Shown here one piece after another: positions 1-14,900 of a DNA stretch of 64,000 bases. Within the stretch, counting starts at the first letter, position 1; the number at the start of each line of letters is the position of its first letter. The DNA lies in the NCBI RefSeq assembly GCF_019097595.1, contig NC_080713.1, positions 8,668,199 through 8,732,198 of the forward strand, given 5' to 3'. The DNA is from Hemibagrus wyckioides. Lineage: Eukaryota; Chordata; Actinopteri; Siluriformes; Bagridae. Position numbers and translations under genes: made by a program. The notes below the pieces were generated by a model. That model did no database searches. It was not told the DNA's origin and worked only from the letters and a program-made list of their open reading frames with translations.

Positions 1-68
1 TGTTGCTAACATCTTGGTGCCGGATACCACAGCACACCTTCAGGGATCTAGTGGAGTCCATGCCTTGA
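1..68 (+). mobile_element. Tc1-like family A fragment at window edge
   Basis: The first bases (cagcacaccttcagggatc, then agtggagtccatgcc) are the reverse complement of a segment that recurs in the family A copies at 24224-24260 and 56676-56712. This is the truncated end of a copy that continues to the left of the window. Confidence 0.6.
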
Positions 69-1640
<1,572 letters not shown>

Positions 1641-1646
1641 AGAATA

Positions 1647-2190
1647 CACTGATCAGGCATAACATTGTGACCACCTGCCTAATATTGTGTTGGTCCTCCT
1701 TTCACAGCCAAAACAGACCTGACCCATCATGCACTGTGTATTCTGACACCTTTCTCTCAGAACCAGCATTAACTTCTTCAGCAATTTGAGCAACAGTCTG
1801 TTGGATCGGATCACACGGGTCAGCCTTTGCTCCAAACTTGCATCAATAAGCCTTGGTCACCCATGACCCTGTCGCCGGTTCACCACTGTTCCTTCCTTGG
1901 ACCACTTTTGATAGATACTGACCACTGCAGACCGGGAACACCCCACAAGAGCTGCAGATTTGGAGACGCTCTGATCCAGTCGTCTAGCCATCACAATCTG
2001 GTTCTTCATAAAACTCGCTCAAATCCTTACGCTTGTCCATTTTTCCTGCTTCTAACACATCGACTTTAAGAACAAAATGTTCACTTGCTGCCTAATATAT
2101 CCCACCCACTAACAGGTGCCATGATGAGGAGATCATCAGTCTTATTCACTTCACCTCTCACCGCTCATAACGTTACGCCTGATCTGTGTA
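1647..2190 (-). mobile_element. Non-autonomous Tc1-like element, family A
   Basis: Bounded by inverted termini: gatcaggcataacattgtga on the left and gttacgcctgatctgtgta on the right. On the minus strand the interior encodes the N-terminal helix-turn-helix region of a Tc1-type transposase ([24 protein letters not shown]). No catalytic half is present. The same structure recurs at least seven more times in the window. Confidence 0.75.
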
Positions 2191-2503
2191 CATAATAATA
2201 GGATATATAAAAGAATAATATCCCAAATACAGATAAAGGTCTGTGTCTTCTCTTTCCTCTTAAACTTCTCCACTACCTTAAATGACCTAATAGGGTGTAA
2301 AAAAAAAACAAAAACAATATGGAACAAACGAGTTTAAATGAAATTGCAAAGTATGAAAACAACCAAATTAAATTCAATCACAATAAATAACACTTTGTAC
2401 CTGTGTAAAAGTAGTTAAAGAGCAACAGCTGGAAGAGATGTTACTGACCCTGATGAGTGGACTTCAGGCTCTGGGTCTAGGAGAAGGCGCTTAAGCGTAG
2501 ACG

Positions 2504-2543
<40 letters not shown>

Positions 2544-2639
2544 CCCCGAAGTACGATTCACTACAGTCACTAACTACATCTTTTTGTAACATCCAGACAA
2601 TAAACCGCTGTTGTTTGTTTGTTTTTTTATCCTTTAAAA
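2191..2639. other. Upstream flank of mtif2, with GT microsatellite
   Basis: No exon is seen. A (GT)n run lies at about 2502-2540, less than 200 bases upstream of the proposed mtif2 first exon. Confidence 0.4.
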
Positions 2640-2755
2640 GACAACAAACGGACAAACACTACTTTGACAGCTCTACAGGAACTGGCTACTCTCGACGGAA
2701 GTGATGACACAGAACGTCGAAGGAAGTCTTAAGGCAAGCCGGAAGCTTTGGGACG
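2640..2755 (+). promoter_or_regulatory. mtif2: Probable mtif2 promoter and non-coding first exon
   Basis: A strong splice donor follows 2755 (ggacg|gtaaga). Two ETS-type motifs lie just before it: CGGAAGTG at 2696-2703 and CCGGAAG at 2739-2745. ETS (NRF-2/GABP) sites are typical of genes for mitochondrial proteins. The matching acceptor would be the CAG at 4878-4880, four bases before the mtif2 start codon. The transcription start is not visible, so the left limit is approximate. Confidence 0.45.
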
Positions 2756-3204
2756 GTAAGAATATTCAAAGTCAATTGGTCCATGCTTCTGTATGCGATC
2801 TATCAGTATAGTATAGAGAGTATATATAATGTGCGTGGTGTGATGTAGTGTATTAAAGAGTGTTAGGAAATGTTTGATTAGACAGAAGGACAGACTGACC
2901 GGTAGTTTGTCCTGCTGTTGGATGAATGCGAACGCATGTGATGTGTACAGAGGGGACTTTCTAACATTATCTGGTCAGAGACTCCATTAACTGTCACATC
3001 AATCCCAATGACCCCTTCAGGACATATTAAAAATAGAAAAATGTTATTAGGTTCATATTTATAACCCCAGAGTTATTAAGGTTTAGATTAAATCCATTCA
3101 GGTTCTGAAATAACCACTAATCTGAAACATGCACGCTTATAGACCCCTACAGCGGGGTGTAGCCTGTACTGACCTGACACTAAATATCAGCATTAACACC
3201 GATA

Positions 3205-3470
3205 CTCGGACACCAAACTCGCTGCCCAATGTCTTTATGGACCTTGTTTTGTGCACTGGTGTGCAGTCATGTTGGAACAGGAAGGGGTCATCCTCAATCT
3301 GTTCCCACAAAGGGAATTAGGAGCATGAAATTGTCCAAAATGCCTTGGTATGCTGAAGCATTAAGAGTTACTTTCAACTGGACCTAAGGGGCCGAGCCCA
3401 AATCCTGATAAACAACACCCGAATTCAATGATTTGGAGGGGTGTCCCAAAACTTTTGGCAATATAAGTGT
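3205..3470 (-). mobile_element. Tc1-like family B, partial copy
   Basis: The right end carries the family B terminus (cccaaaacttttggcaatat). The left part is the reverse complement of a transposase segment around [11 protein letters not shown]. The catalytic C-terminal third is missing. It lies in the proposed first intron of mtif2. Confidence 0.65.
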
Positions 3471-4420
3471 ATTTTCTGAGCGAATCAAATCCACACAATT
3501 ATTCACGTCAATACACATATCTTGTGTTGAACATAGGATATACGTTGTACGTGTAGCTCGCTGATAGATAAGAAAATCAAGAAAATATTTTAGATACACT
3601 GTTAGGAAAGTAACACCGAACTGAAACACTGTGGTTTTAAATCTGTTTCCTTTATTTGATGCTCTAAATGAAGGAAGCATAATGTGTATCACTATATATT
3701 TGTCTGGGAAAAAGTCTTAAAAAGGTACATAATGTTTTGAGGAAGAAAAAAGGTAGAGCCCAGACACTAAATAGCAATATTAATACAGACACTAGACTGA
3801 GTCTCTGGATTATTATCAGACTGAACATAGGATATACATTGTATGTGTAGCTCGCTGATATTTAAAGGTATCTAGAAAATATTTTAGATACACTGTTGAG
3901 AAAGAGACCTGTCCAGGGTGCCTTTCGCCCAATGTGTGCTGGGACAGGCTCCAGAAGATCCCCGTGACCCTAATTAGGAAAAAAGTGGTTAAAGAAGATG
4001 GATGGATGGATGGATGTTGAGAAAGTAACACTGACCCAAAAAACTATGGTTCTAAATCTGTTTCCTTTATTTGATGCACAAAGGTTGCATAATGTTTTCA
4101 GGAAGAAAAGGATAGATCCCTGACACTAAATAGCAATATTAAGACAGATACTGGGCGGAGTCTCTGGATTATTATCCAGACATTTTTTCTGATCTAATCC
4201 ACTCAATTATTTACATCAGTACACAAATCTTGTGTTGAACATGGGATATACATTGCATGTCTAGCTCGCTGATATTTAAAGGCTTTTACAAAATGAGAAA
4301 ATCAAGAAAATATTTTAAATACACTGTTAGGAAAGTAACACTGACCTGAACCTATTTTTCTGGAAAAGTCTTAAAAAGGTACCATAAGGTTTTCAGGAAG
4401 AAAAGGGTAGAGTCTTGTTG
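3471..4420. repeat. Three tandem copies of a ~294-bp unit
   Basis: A segment beginning acataggatatacgttgta at 3531 recurs at 3825 (offset 294) and 4239. The second offset is 414, which becomes 293 after removing a 121-base insertion. The copies share the phrases tagctcgctgat, atacactgtt and tctggattattat. The copies are diverged from one another, so the triplication is not recent. It lies in the first intron of mtif2. Confidence 0.75.
3905..4014 (+). mobile_element. LINE/SINE 3' end inserted into the tandem repeat
   Basis: The 110-base insert is flanked by an 11-base target-site duplication, TGTTGAGAAAG, at 3894-3904 and 4015-4025. It contains the phrase gtgctgggacaggctccag and ends in GGATGGATGGATG, which is typical of L2-type retroelement tails in fish. 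It interrupts only the middle copy of the tandem array. Confidence 0.7.
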
Positions 4421-4884
4421 AAGCCTTGTTTCACACTTGGCCCAAATAATAATGAGTCTTCATCCTAGACTGATTCTGGGCGAAGGGGCTCGTAGTCACA
4501 AGTGTGCTTTCACATTAAGGAAAAAAAGAGCCATGCAGCCTGGGATGAGTCAGGCATCTTTTGCAATGTTCTCAAGGCGAACCTTTGCAACACAAAGATG
4601 AGCTAATGACAGTGTTCCAGGCTTATGAAAGTGAGGTTGTGTCTATCAGTATTCATAATAATTAGAAAAGTAAAATACTTATATATTCCATACCTTTCAC
4701 ACTTCACTGGTCAGATTGAATTTAAGGGTCTTAAAAAATTCAGCTCTTGGTCATTTTTCAGACTAATTTTCTGTATCCTTTAGATATTGCAATCAAAAAG
4801 TGCATTGATGAATCTTATTTTGAAACCTAATTCATATCTTCTCTTGTGTTTACTATGCAATTTTGTATGTTTGTCATCAGTGCC

Positions 4885-7109
4885 ATGATTAAGAGGTTTT
4901 CTGTCCTGGTCGGGAGGGCTGTATCAGCCCATTGTCTTGATGTTTCAATATACGCTCCCCAGCATGCACGATACCTGGCTGCTAAACCGGTAATGCAATA
5001 TACACACAATACAAACACAAAGAAATGTATACAGTTAGTCTTAAGGAATTTGTATGCGTATGTAAGTCATATTTTGAAGATGTTGAATGATAAATTGACT
5101 AATTCTAATTTTTTTGCTCTGTTTAGGGTAGAGTACATGGCAAAAGTAAGACGTTTATCCAGAAACCAGTGAAATTAGAGAAACAGGAGAAGCAAGAAGT
5201 GGAGATCAAACAATCTATGACTGTCTCTCAACTTGCTGAGGCTATGAACAAAGACATAGATCATGTATATGAGGCCATACTGAGCACAGCTATAAATATC
5301 AATGATCTGGAACCAGACACTGTGTTGGAGGAGAAGTGGCTAAAAGAGGCTATAAAGAGGTCTGGGATGAAGTACAAATGGGCCAAGATAGTGGAGAATG
5401 AAGTCAGAGAAAACAAAGACATCCAGAGACAACCACCACCAGATCCGGCTAACTTAGTGAACAGACCTCCAGTAGTAACTATTATGGGGCATGTGGATCA
5501 TGGGAAGACAACGCTGCTGGACAGCCTGAGGAAGAGCCAGATTGCTGTACAAGAGGCTGGAGGCATCACTCAACACACTGGAGCTTTTCTGGTCCAGCTT
5601 CCTTCCGGTGAGCTCATTACGTTTCTGGACACCCCTGGACATGCAGCGTTTTCTGCTATGAGGGCTCGTGGAGCTTTGGTTACCGACATCATAATTCTAG
5701 TGGTTGCAGCTGATGACGGAGTGATGAAGCAGACCATCGAGTCCATACAGCATGCCAAGAAGGCCAGAGTACCAATCATTGTGGCAGTAAATAAATGTGA
5801 TAAGCCTCAGGCAGAGCCCCAGAAAGTGAAACAAGCTTTGCTGGCCCATGATGTTGTGTGTGAAGAGTTTGGAGGAGACATCCAGGCCATCCATTTGTCT
5901 GCTTTGAAGGGAGAGAATCTGATGGAGCTGGCTGAAGCCATCGTAGCACTTGCTGAGATGCTGGAACTGAAAGCTGACCCGAAGGGTTTAGTAGAAGGGA
6001 CAGTCATCGAAAGCCATACAAGCAAGGGCAAAGGACCTGTTACCATGGCAATAGTGAAAAGGGGCACTTTAAAGAAGGGCTGCACACTGGTGGCAGGAAA
6101 GGCCTGGGCTAAAGTGCGCTTATTGTTTGATGAGAACGGACAAACTTTGACAAATGCAGGCCCTGGTATTCCTGTGGAGATTGTTGGCTGGAAGGAACTA
6201 CCTTCCGTTGGTGAGGAAATTCTGGAGGTGGAGTCTGAGCAACGGGCTCGGGAGGTAGTGGAGTGGCGCGAATACATGGAAGAACAAAACAAGCTGAAGG
6301 AGGATCAGCAAGCCATCGAGGCCAAGCAGAAGCAACACCAAGAGAGCTATCAAAAAGACAGGGAGAGACTGGCACATCTCAACTGGAGACAGAGGAAAGT
6401 AGCTCTCTACAAGGCTAACAAACACCATGTATCCTCCAGACCCAGTGAGAAAACCAAGGATGAGGATCTCAGTCTGAGTCTTATTGTCAAAGGTGATGTT
6501 GATGGGTCAGTGGAGGCCATTTTGAACATCCTTGAAAGTTATGATGCAGAGGAGAAGTGTGGGTTAGACATAGTGCATTTTGGTGTTGGGGACATCTCAG
6601 AAAATGACATTAACCTGGCAGAAACCTTCTCAGGAACAATATACGGTTTCAACATTGGAGCTAATAAGTCGATACAAGACATGGCTGCCAAGAAGGGCAT
6701 TCCCTTAAAGATGCATCGTGTCATCTACCATCTGATAGATGACCTGAAAGAGGAGCTTAGCAGTAAACTACCCCCAGTCACTGAGGAGAATATAGTAGGA
6801 GAAGCCTCTGTTCTGGCCACATTCGACGTGACTGTAGGGAAGAAGAAGGTCCCAGTGGCTGGCTGCAGAGTCCAGAAGGGTCAACTGGACAAGAAGATGA
6901 AATTCCGACTCATTCGAGGAAGAGAGGTTCTTTGGGAAGGGGCTTTGACTGCACTAAAACATCATAAAGATGATGTGCAGGTTGTGAAGACCGGCATGGA
7001 GTGCGGACTGTGTTTGGACAAGGTTATTGACTTTAAACCTGGAGATGAAATCGTCTGTTATGAGGAGACGGAGAAGCAGCAGAGAATATCTTGGGATCCT
7101 GGGTTTTAA
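4885..7109 (+). CDS. mtif2: Mitochondrial translation initiation factor IF-2
   Basis: GTPase that brings formyl-Met-tRNA to the mitochondrial small ribosomal subunit. Two coding exons, 4885-4989 and 5127-7109, give about 695 residues (the human protein is 727). The donor after 4989 (CCG|GTAATG) and acceptor gtttag at 5126 keep the frame. The start ATG at 4885 opens a basic N-terminus ([11 protein letters not shown]) that suits a mitochondrial presequence. The GTPase motifs are intact: GHVDHGKT at about residues 156-163, DTPG at 203-206 and NKCD at 257-260. Domains for tRNA and ribosome binding follow, and the protein ends in the family signature SWDPGF. The poly(A) signal AATAAA is at 7234-7239. 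Nearly all of the protein lies in one 1983-base exon, which is unusual because the mammalian gene has many coding exons. Identity is certain; the start codon is likely. Confidence 0.93.
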
Positions 7110-7259
7110 GAGACTGTCCTGAAAAACTAGTGACATCGCTGTCATGTGGTGTTCAAGATGGATATTCTGCCAGATTATTGTGTCCCTATTTTAGGATGTG
7201 ACTGGCAAATTGTGTAATTTATTCCGTGATTAAAATAAATGTGTGTAGAAAAAAAGTGG

Positions 7260-7910
7260 AAAAGGTATCTAGGAGCAATCGAACACAAAAATAAAACAAA
7301 CCAAATACAAAATGAATGAAATGCCATTATGTATACTAAATTAGAAACGACAAATGCATATACTCATCACTTATTATGATTTAAGTATAGAAATGATCAG
7401 GTAAGTGGAAACCTGATAATATATTCTTTATACTTATAAAGAATAATCGTAAATACAGATGTTCACTTTTTCCCCCCTATATCTTCCTATGATCGATTTA
7501 AAAATGTCCACACACACAAAATAATTTACCGTATGTTTTCCTCAACCATCACATATGCATGATCTTAAAATGATGCATATGTGAACAAATATTTTGATTT
7601 TGCCCAGAGATATTGTACATTGAGACAAAAAAAGCTGGGAAAGCATTTAGTAATGGTGATTGTTGTATATAAATGTCCCCTAAGGAGCTCAGCTCAGTTG
7701 CTGAAAGCAGTTTATGAACAAGTTTTTTGAGATCCTGTACAGACTTTAATATTCCTAGATCTTTAATCATATTTATACTTACAAATAATTATTAGTTATA
7801 TCAGTCTAATGAAATGAAGAAAGATTAATTGTTAAATTATTCCGTCAATCAAATTGATTTTATATATATATATATATAGTATAGCATGTGTGTATATGTG
7901 TACACCTGCT
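7260..7910. other. Intergenic between mtif2 and serp1, no gene seen
   Basis: AT-rich sequence with no recognisable exon. A short (TA)n run lies at 7860-7878. Just before 7916 is the phrase ctggccactttaataggaac, the terminus of a common fish DNA transposon, which is interrupted by the SINE that follows. Confidence 0.4.
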
Positions 7911-7927
7911 GGCCACTTTAATAGGAA

Positions 7928-8158
7928 CTGTTGTTCCTCTTTCGGCTGCCCCTTGTTTTGGGGTCGCTACAGAGGATCATTTGGTCCGCATATTTTGATT
8001 TGGCACAGGTTTTTACACCGGATGCCCTTCCTGATGCAACCCTCCCATTTTATCCTGCTTGCGACCTGCACTGAGAGTTAACTCTTCAGTGGCTGGGTTA
8101 GCGCCCTGCCCGCGAATCGAACCCGGGCTATGGCAATGAGAGCACGGGATCCTGACGC
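7928..8158 (-). mobile_element. tRNA-derived SINE with target-site duplication
   Basis: Flanked by a perfect 12-base duplication, CTTTAATAGGAA, at 7916-7927 and 8159-8170. On the minus strand a tRNA-like head with a B-box-like GGTTCGATTCG is followed by a body with gggttgcatcaggaagggca and the tail gcggaccaaatgatcc, the widespread fish SINE pattern. It inserted into an older DNA transposon whose terminus lies at 7900-7927. A relative is at 51332-51562. Confidence 0.8.
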
Positions 8159-8170
8159 CTTTAATAGGAA

Positions 8171-8480
8171 GTAATAGGAATAGGAAATGCAGTTATATAA
8201 TGCAGCAGCACAATACATAAAATCATGCAGATGCAGGTCAAGAGCTTTAGTTAATGTTTACATCAAAAGTTTGATAGGACCACAACTTGAAATTTTCACC
8301 CAGACATGTTTTGCTGCTTCGTCTGAGAAAACAAGTGTAATTTTCAATGGTCTCCTGTATCTCTGTTGGTCAAAATCATAATTATGTAAATGAGGTGACG
8401 TGCTATAGCAAACGGGTCATTTGTACTGGGCAGGAATGACAACGGCGCAAATCGGTTTGTGATTAAAGAACAAAAATGAA
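8171..8480. mobile_element. Possible DNA-transposon remnant interrupted by the SINE
   Basis: The phrase catgcagatgcaggtcaagagc near 8223 is related to one at 23076-23105 (acacatgacgctgatacaggtcaagagc). Together with the terminus before 7928 this suggests one non-autonomous element that was split by the SINE. The right end was not located. Confidence 0.4.
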
Positions 8481-9130
8481 ACGAAGCTTTCATTTCACTG
8501 TTTTATTGTTAAAGATCATTTTGTGTGGAAAGCAAAAAAACAAAACAAAAAAAAACATCATTTTACAAATTGCTGCTGTCCAATACATAAACCTGACATT
8601 AAAGACCTTCATTTATTTCAGCTAACATAAAAGGTCAAAAAGAAAAAGCCCCGAAGAGCAATAAACACTGGCAGGATTGCGAAAAGGTGCATAGCGCCAC
8701 ATAATCTACATCACTGTATTGCAGTTCAGGACAACTTTCTTAACTCTCCTTAAGTTACTCTGACCTAAATTGAGACCTGATATTTTGGCACCTCTCTGAG
8801 TTAAAACATTTCATGGTGTCTAGAAACAGTCCTTTAGGGAAAAGAAGAACAGCTCTATGAGGAATCACTGTAGTAAAAAAAAGTTCCAGCAGCAGTCTTC
8901 ATCAGACTGGAATGTTTGGTAAGATATGGCTTAGATTTTTCAATCTTACATTTTTCATTCCTCCAGCATTCCTGTAAGGCACGTGAGGAGCTCGGAGTAT
9001 TGTGGTGACCGCTATGGATATTTTAAATAAAGACATAAAGAGCTGAGAGTTGATCATGATCCTTGCCAGCAGAGTGAGAAAAGAGAAGAGAGGAATGTTA
9101 AGCGATGATGATGATGGTCCGGTCGTCTTC

Positions 9131-10975
<1,845 letters not shown>

Positions 10976-11230
10976 GCATTCACTCAGCTCCAGGAACCGC
11001 TTTATCTTGATCAGGGTTGTAAGATCTGAAGACAGTCCCGTTAACACTGGACACACACACACACTATCATACACTCACACACTCACACCTATGGGCAATT
11101 TAGTGTAGACAAGGCTATAGAGACATGTTTTTGGGCAGTAGGAGAAAACTGGAGGAAACCCACAACTGCACAGGAAGCATCCCAGACACGTGACCCTGGA
11201 GCTTTGAGGTCATGCTACTGTACCTTCTGG
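10976..11230. mobile_element. Degenerate fish retroelement copy
   Basis: The text runs in the order seen in a widespread fish repeat: a ccgctttatcttgatcagg head, a CA-rich stretch with cactcacac, cctatgggcaatttagtg, then agaaaactggaggaaaccca and gcacaggaagcat. The copy is heavily mutated and no coding potential remains. Confidence 0.55.
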
Positions 11231-11325
11231 GACATCACATCACTTTTAATCACGTGCATTAACAATCACGCATGACTAATATCTTATGATATTATACCTA
11301 ATGACTTATAAAAAGTAAATATAGC

Positions 11326-11327
11326 TA

Positions 11328-11411
<84 letters not shown>
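11326..11411. repeat. (TCTA)n microsatellite
   Basis: About 21 perfect TCTA tetranucleotides between serp1 and eif2a. Confidence 0.95.
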
Positions 11412-11697
11412 CTTATTTCCCTTATTTAGCTTTAATTTGTTTGATCATTATATAATTAATTAATAATTCTATATAAAAAAAGTCCAGTTGGAATGTTCCA
11501 TTCTTAAAAATATTCAATAAAAAAATGAAAAAGAAATAAATATAGATCATTCTTCGTCTATCTGTGCAAGACATGCTCTAATACAATGCAAATTTGTTAT
11601 GGGACCCTTTTTGTTGTTTTGTTTCCTGTTTTTTTCCCTACCAGGCATCTTGTGTCATTTTGTAACTCATGGAACACCTTTTCATATGTCTGCAAAA

Positions 11698-11781
11698 GTG
11701 AATAAATAAATAAATAAATAAATAATAAAAAATATTTTAAATTCCAATATTATATTTCCAATATACATGCAAAAGAACATC

Positions 11782-11856
<75 letters not shown>
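11698..11856. repeat. (AAAT)n and (AAT)n microsatellites
   Basis: AAAT runs at 11700-11725 and 11820-11855 flank an (AAT)n run at 11783-11821. The last ends less than 80 bases before the eif2a start codon. Confidence 0.9.
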
Positions 11857-11857
<1 letters not shown>

Positions 11858-11879
11858 TTCTCGATATTTTTTCTAAACT

Positions 11880-11932
11880 GTAACTCAGCCGGTCACGTGG
11901 GCACGTCCTTTCGTGACTACATCCGCTTCAAA
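11880..11932 (+). promoter_or_regulatory. eif2a: eif2a proximal promoter with E-box
   Basis: A palindromic CACGTG lies at 11894-11899 inside GTCACGTGG, with a second GCACGTC core at 11901-11907, about 30 bases upstream of the start codon. This is the only GC-rich patch between the AT microsatellite and the coding exon. USF/MYC/TFE or bZIP factors could bind; the choice is inference. Confidence 0.45.
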
Positions 11933-14900
11933 ATGGCGCCTCCCACACCACATTTGGCAGGTAAGCAAATTCATCTAAAGCTATAATTAAACACAGATCA
12001 TTAAAACGCTATTACGTTGTACATAGCCGTGAATGATACGTAAAATGGAATCTGTAAAGAGTTGCGATCATTTTCATTTAAAACATGATCTCCAGCCGGG
12101 TTTCTCTATGACACACACACACATTCTCCGGTTGCACGTTTAGTTATGAACTACCTTTAACGCCATATAATCTGCTGTACTAACAGTTCGAGGGTCAGAT
12201 GGCACAGTTCTGCTCCGCGGACCACCGAACTGTGAGGAAAGTCCGACTTTCCAGCGGTGAGCATTTTCACTGATTTGTTCAGAAGGATGCTTTGAGCTCT
12301 GCTTTGACTTCATTTTTAACTAGCTGTCATCTTCATGTTTCAGAGATGAACGACCGAGCAAATATGTGACCTTCACCAGGGATGGCACTATGTTTGGCTG
12401 GTGCAATGGAGAGAAGTATGTTCATACTTGTTCATAGAAGATATTCATCACATGCATTACAATGATAAAACCTAGTCACCTCCTGGTAGATCTCTATGAT
12501 GGGGACTCTGGGACTTGCTGGAGAGATTATATCTCACATCTGAGGAGCCCAAGGAGGAACTGTAATCCTGGGCTAGGGATTGAGTAGTCTGGACAGATCT
12601 TCTCATCTGCTACGGGAAGCAGAAGATGAATGAATGAACTATATATGTGTTTTCAGATCAGGTGTATTTGAGAAGGTTCATAAGAAATAACTGCTGCTTG
12701 AAATATGTTCTTCAATTTTTTTTACAGGGTTAGTGTGATTAAAGTTGCAAATGGAGATTTGGTGAAGTCTTTTGATCTACCGAAAACAACGCTGCTGGGA
12801 TTTTCTCCTCTTAACAAAGTGCTGGTCACGTGGAAGCAGTACACCAGTGAGTATACTGTAGTTGTGTAATGGGAACATTTTTTTTTTGTTTGTTTGTTTC
12901 ATTGTTATAACATATCTACTGAAACTGAAAAATCAGCAACGTGTTCCAGACTCAGATTCAAATTTTAGAGAATAAAGACATGGATGAGTGAGTTTTGTGT
13001 GGAGGAAATTGACTGGCCTGCACAGAGTCCTGAACTCAACCCGATAGAACACCTTTGGGATGAATTAGAGTGGAGACTCACCAGTGCAGTCATGTTGGAA
13101 CAGGAAGGGATCATCCCCAAACTGTTCCCACAAATTTGGGAGCATGAAATTGTCCAAAATGTCTTGGTACTATGAAGCATTAAGAGTTCTTTTTACTGTA
13201 ACTAATCGGCCAAGCACAACCCCTGAGAAAGAACACCTGAATTCAATGATTTGAAGGGGTGTCCCAAAACTTTTGGCAATATAGTGTATATTGTGGGCAG
13301 AATATAGATATAATAGTGTTACATAGTTGAAGTAAAAGTGTCATGTGCAGTGGTGCACCAGACCTGAGTTAAAGTGACTCTGACAATGCAGGACCAGGTT
13401 TTGGGCCAGCTCCATTGGTTTAAAACTTCTAAACATTTCAAACAATGTAAAGTAATGATTTTGTGAATAGTTAATAGTTTCAGTAGTTAATTCTACTTCT
13501 CCCACTCCTCTTTGTATCATGCCTAAAAAAACCCTTACATATGACATACAGTGGGGCAAATAAGTATTTGATACACTGCCGATTTTTCAAGTTTTCCCAC
13601 TTACAAAGAATAGAGAGATCTGTCATTTTCATCATAGGTACACCTCAACTATGAGAGACAGAATGTAAAAAAAAAAAAAAATTCAGAAAATCACATTGTA
13701 TGATTTTTAAATAATTAATTTCATTTTATTGCATGAAAAAAGTATTTGATCACCTATCAACCAGCAAGAATTCTGGCTCTCACAGACCTGTTAGTTTGTC
13801 TTTAAGAAGCCCTCCTATCCTCCACTCATTACTTGTATTAATTGCACCTGTTTGAACTCATTACCTGTATAAAAGACACCTGCCCACACACTCAATCAAT
13901 CACACTCCAACCTCTCCACTATGGGCAAGACCAAAGAGCTGTCTAAGGACACCAGGGACAAAATTGTAGACCTGCACAAGGCTGGGATGGGCTACAGGAC
14001 AATAGGCAAACAGCTTGGTGAGAAGGCAACAACTGTTGGTGCAATGATTAGAAAATGGAAGAAATTCAAGATGACTGTCAATCTCCCTTGGACTGGGGCT
14101 CCATGCAAGATCTCGCCTCGTGGAGTATCAATGATTCTGAGAAAGGTGAGAGATCAGCCTAGAACTACACGGGAGGACCTGGTCAATGACCTGAAGAGAG
14201 CTGGGACCACAGTCTCAAAGGTTACCATTAGTAACACACTACACCATCATGGATTAAAATCCTAAAGCATGCGCAAGGTCCCCCTGCTCAAGCCAGCACA
14301 TGTCCAGGCCCGTCTGAAGTTGCCAAAGACCATCTGGATGATCCAGAGGAGGCATGGGAGAAGGTCATGTGGTCAGATGAGACCAAAATAGAACTTTTTG
14401 GTATAAACTCCACTCGCCGTGTTTGGAGGAAGAAGAAGGATGAGTACAATCCCAAGAACACCATACCAACCGTGAAGCATGGGGGTGGAAACATCATGCT
14501 TTGGGGAGGCTTTTCTGCAAAGGGGACAGGACAACTGCACCGTATTGAGAAGAGGATGGATGGGGCCATGTATCGCGAGATTTTGGGCAACAACCTCCTT
14601 CCCTCAGTAAGAGCATTGAAGATGGGTCGTGGCTGGGTCTTCCAACATGACAATGACCCCAAACACACAGAAGCATTTCAAGGTCCCGGAGTGGCCTAGC
14701 CAGTCTCCAGACCTGAACCCAATGGAAAATCTATGGAGGGAGCTGAAACTCTGTGTTGCCCAGCGACAGCCCCAAAACCTGAAAGATCTGGAGAAGACCT
14801 GTATGGAGGAGTGGGCCAAAATCCCTGCTGCAGTGTGTGCAAACCTGGTCAAGAACTACAGGAAATGTCTGACCTCTGTAATTGTAAACAAAGGTTTCTG

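Noticed and set aside
8101..8150. tRNA gene suggested by the B-box-like sequence
   Set aside because: The match is the head of a SINE on the minus strand with target-site duplications; no complete cloverleaf is visible.
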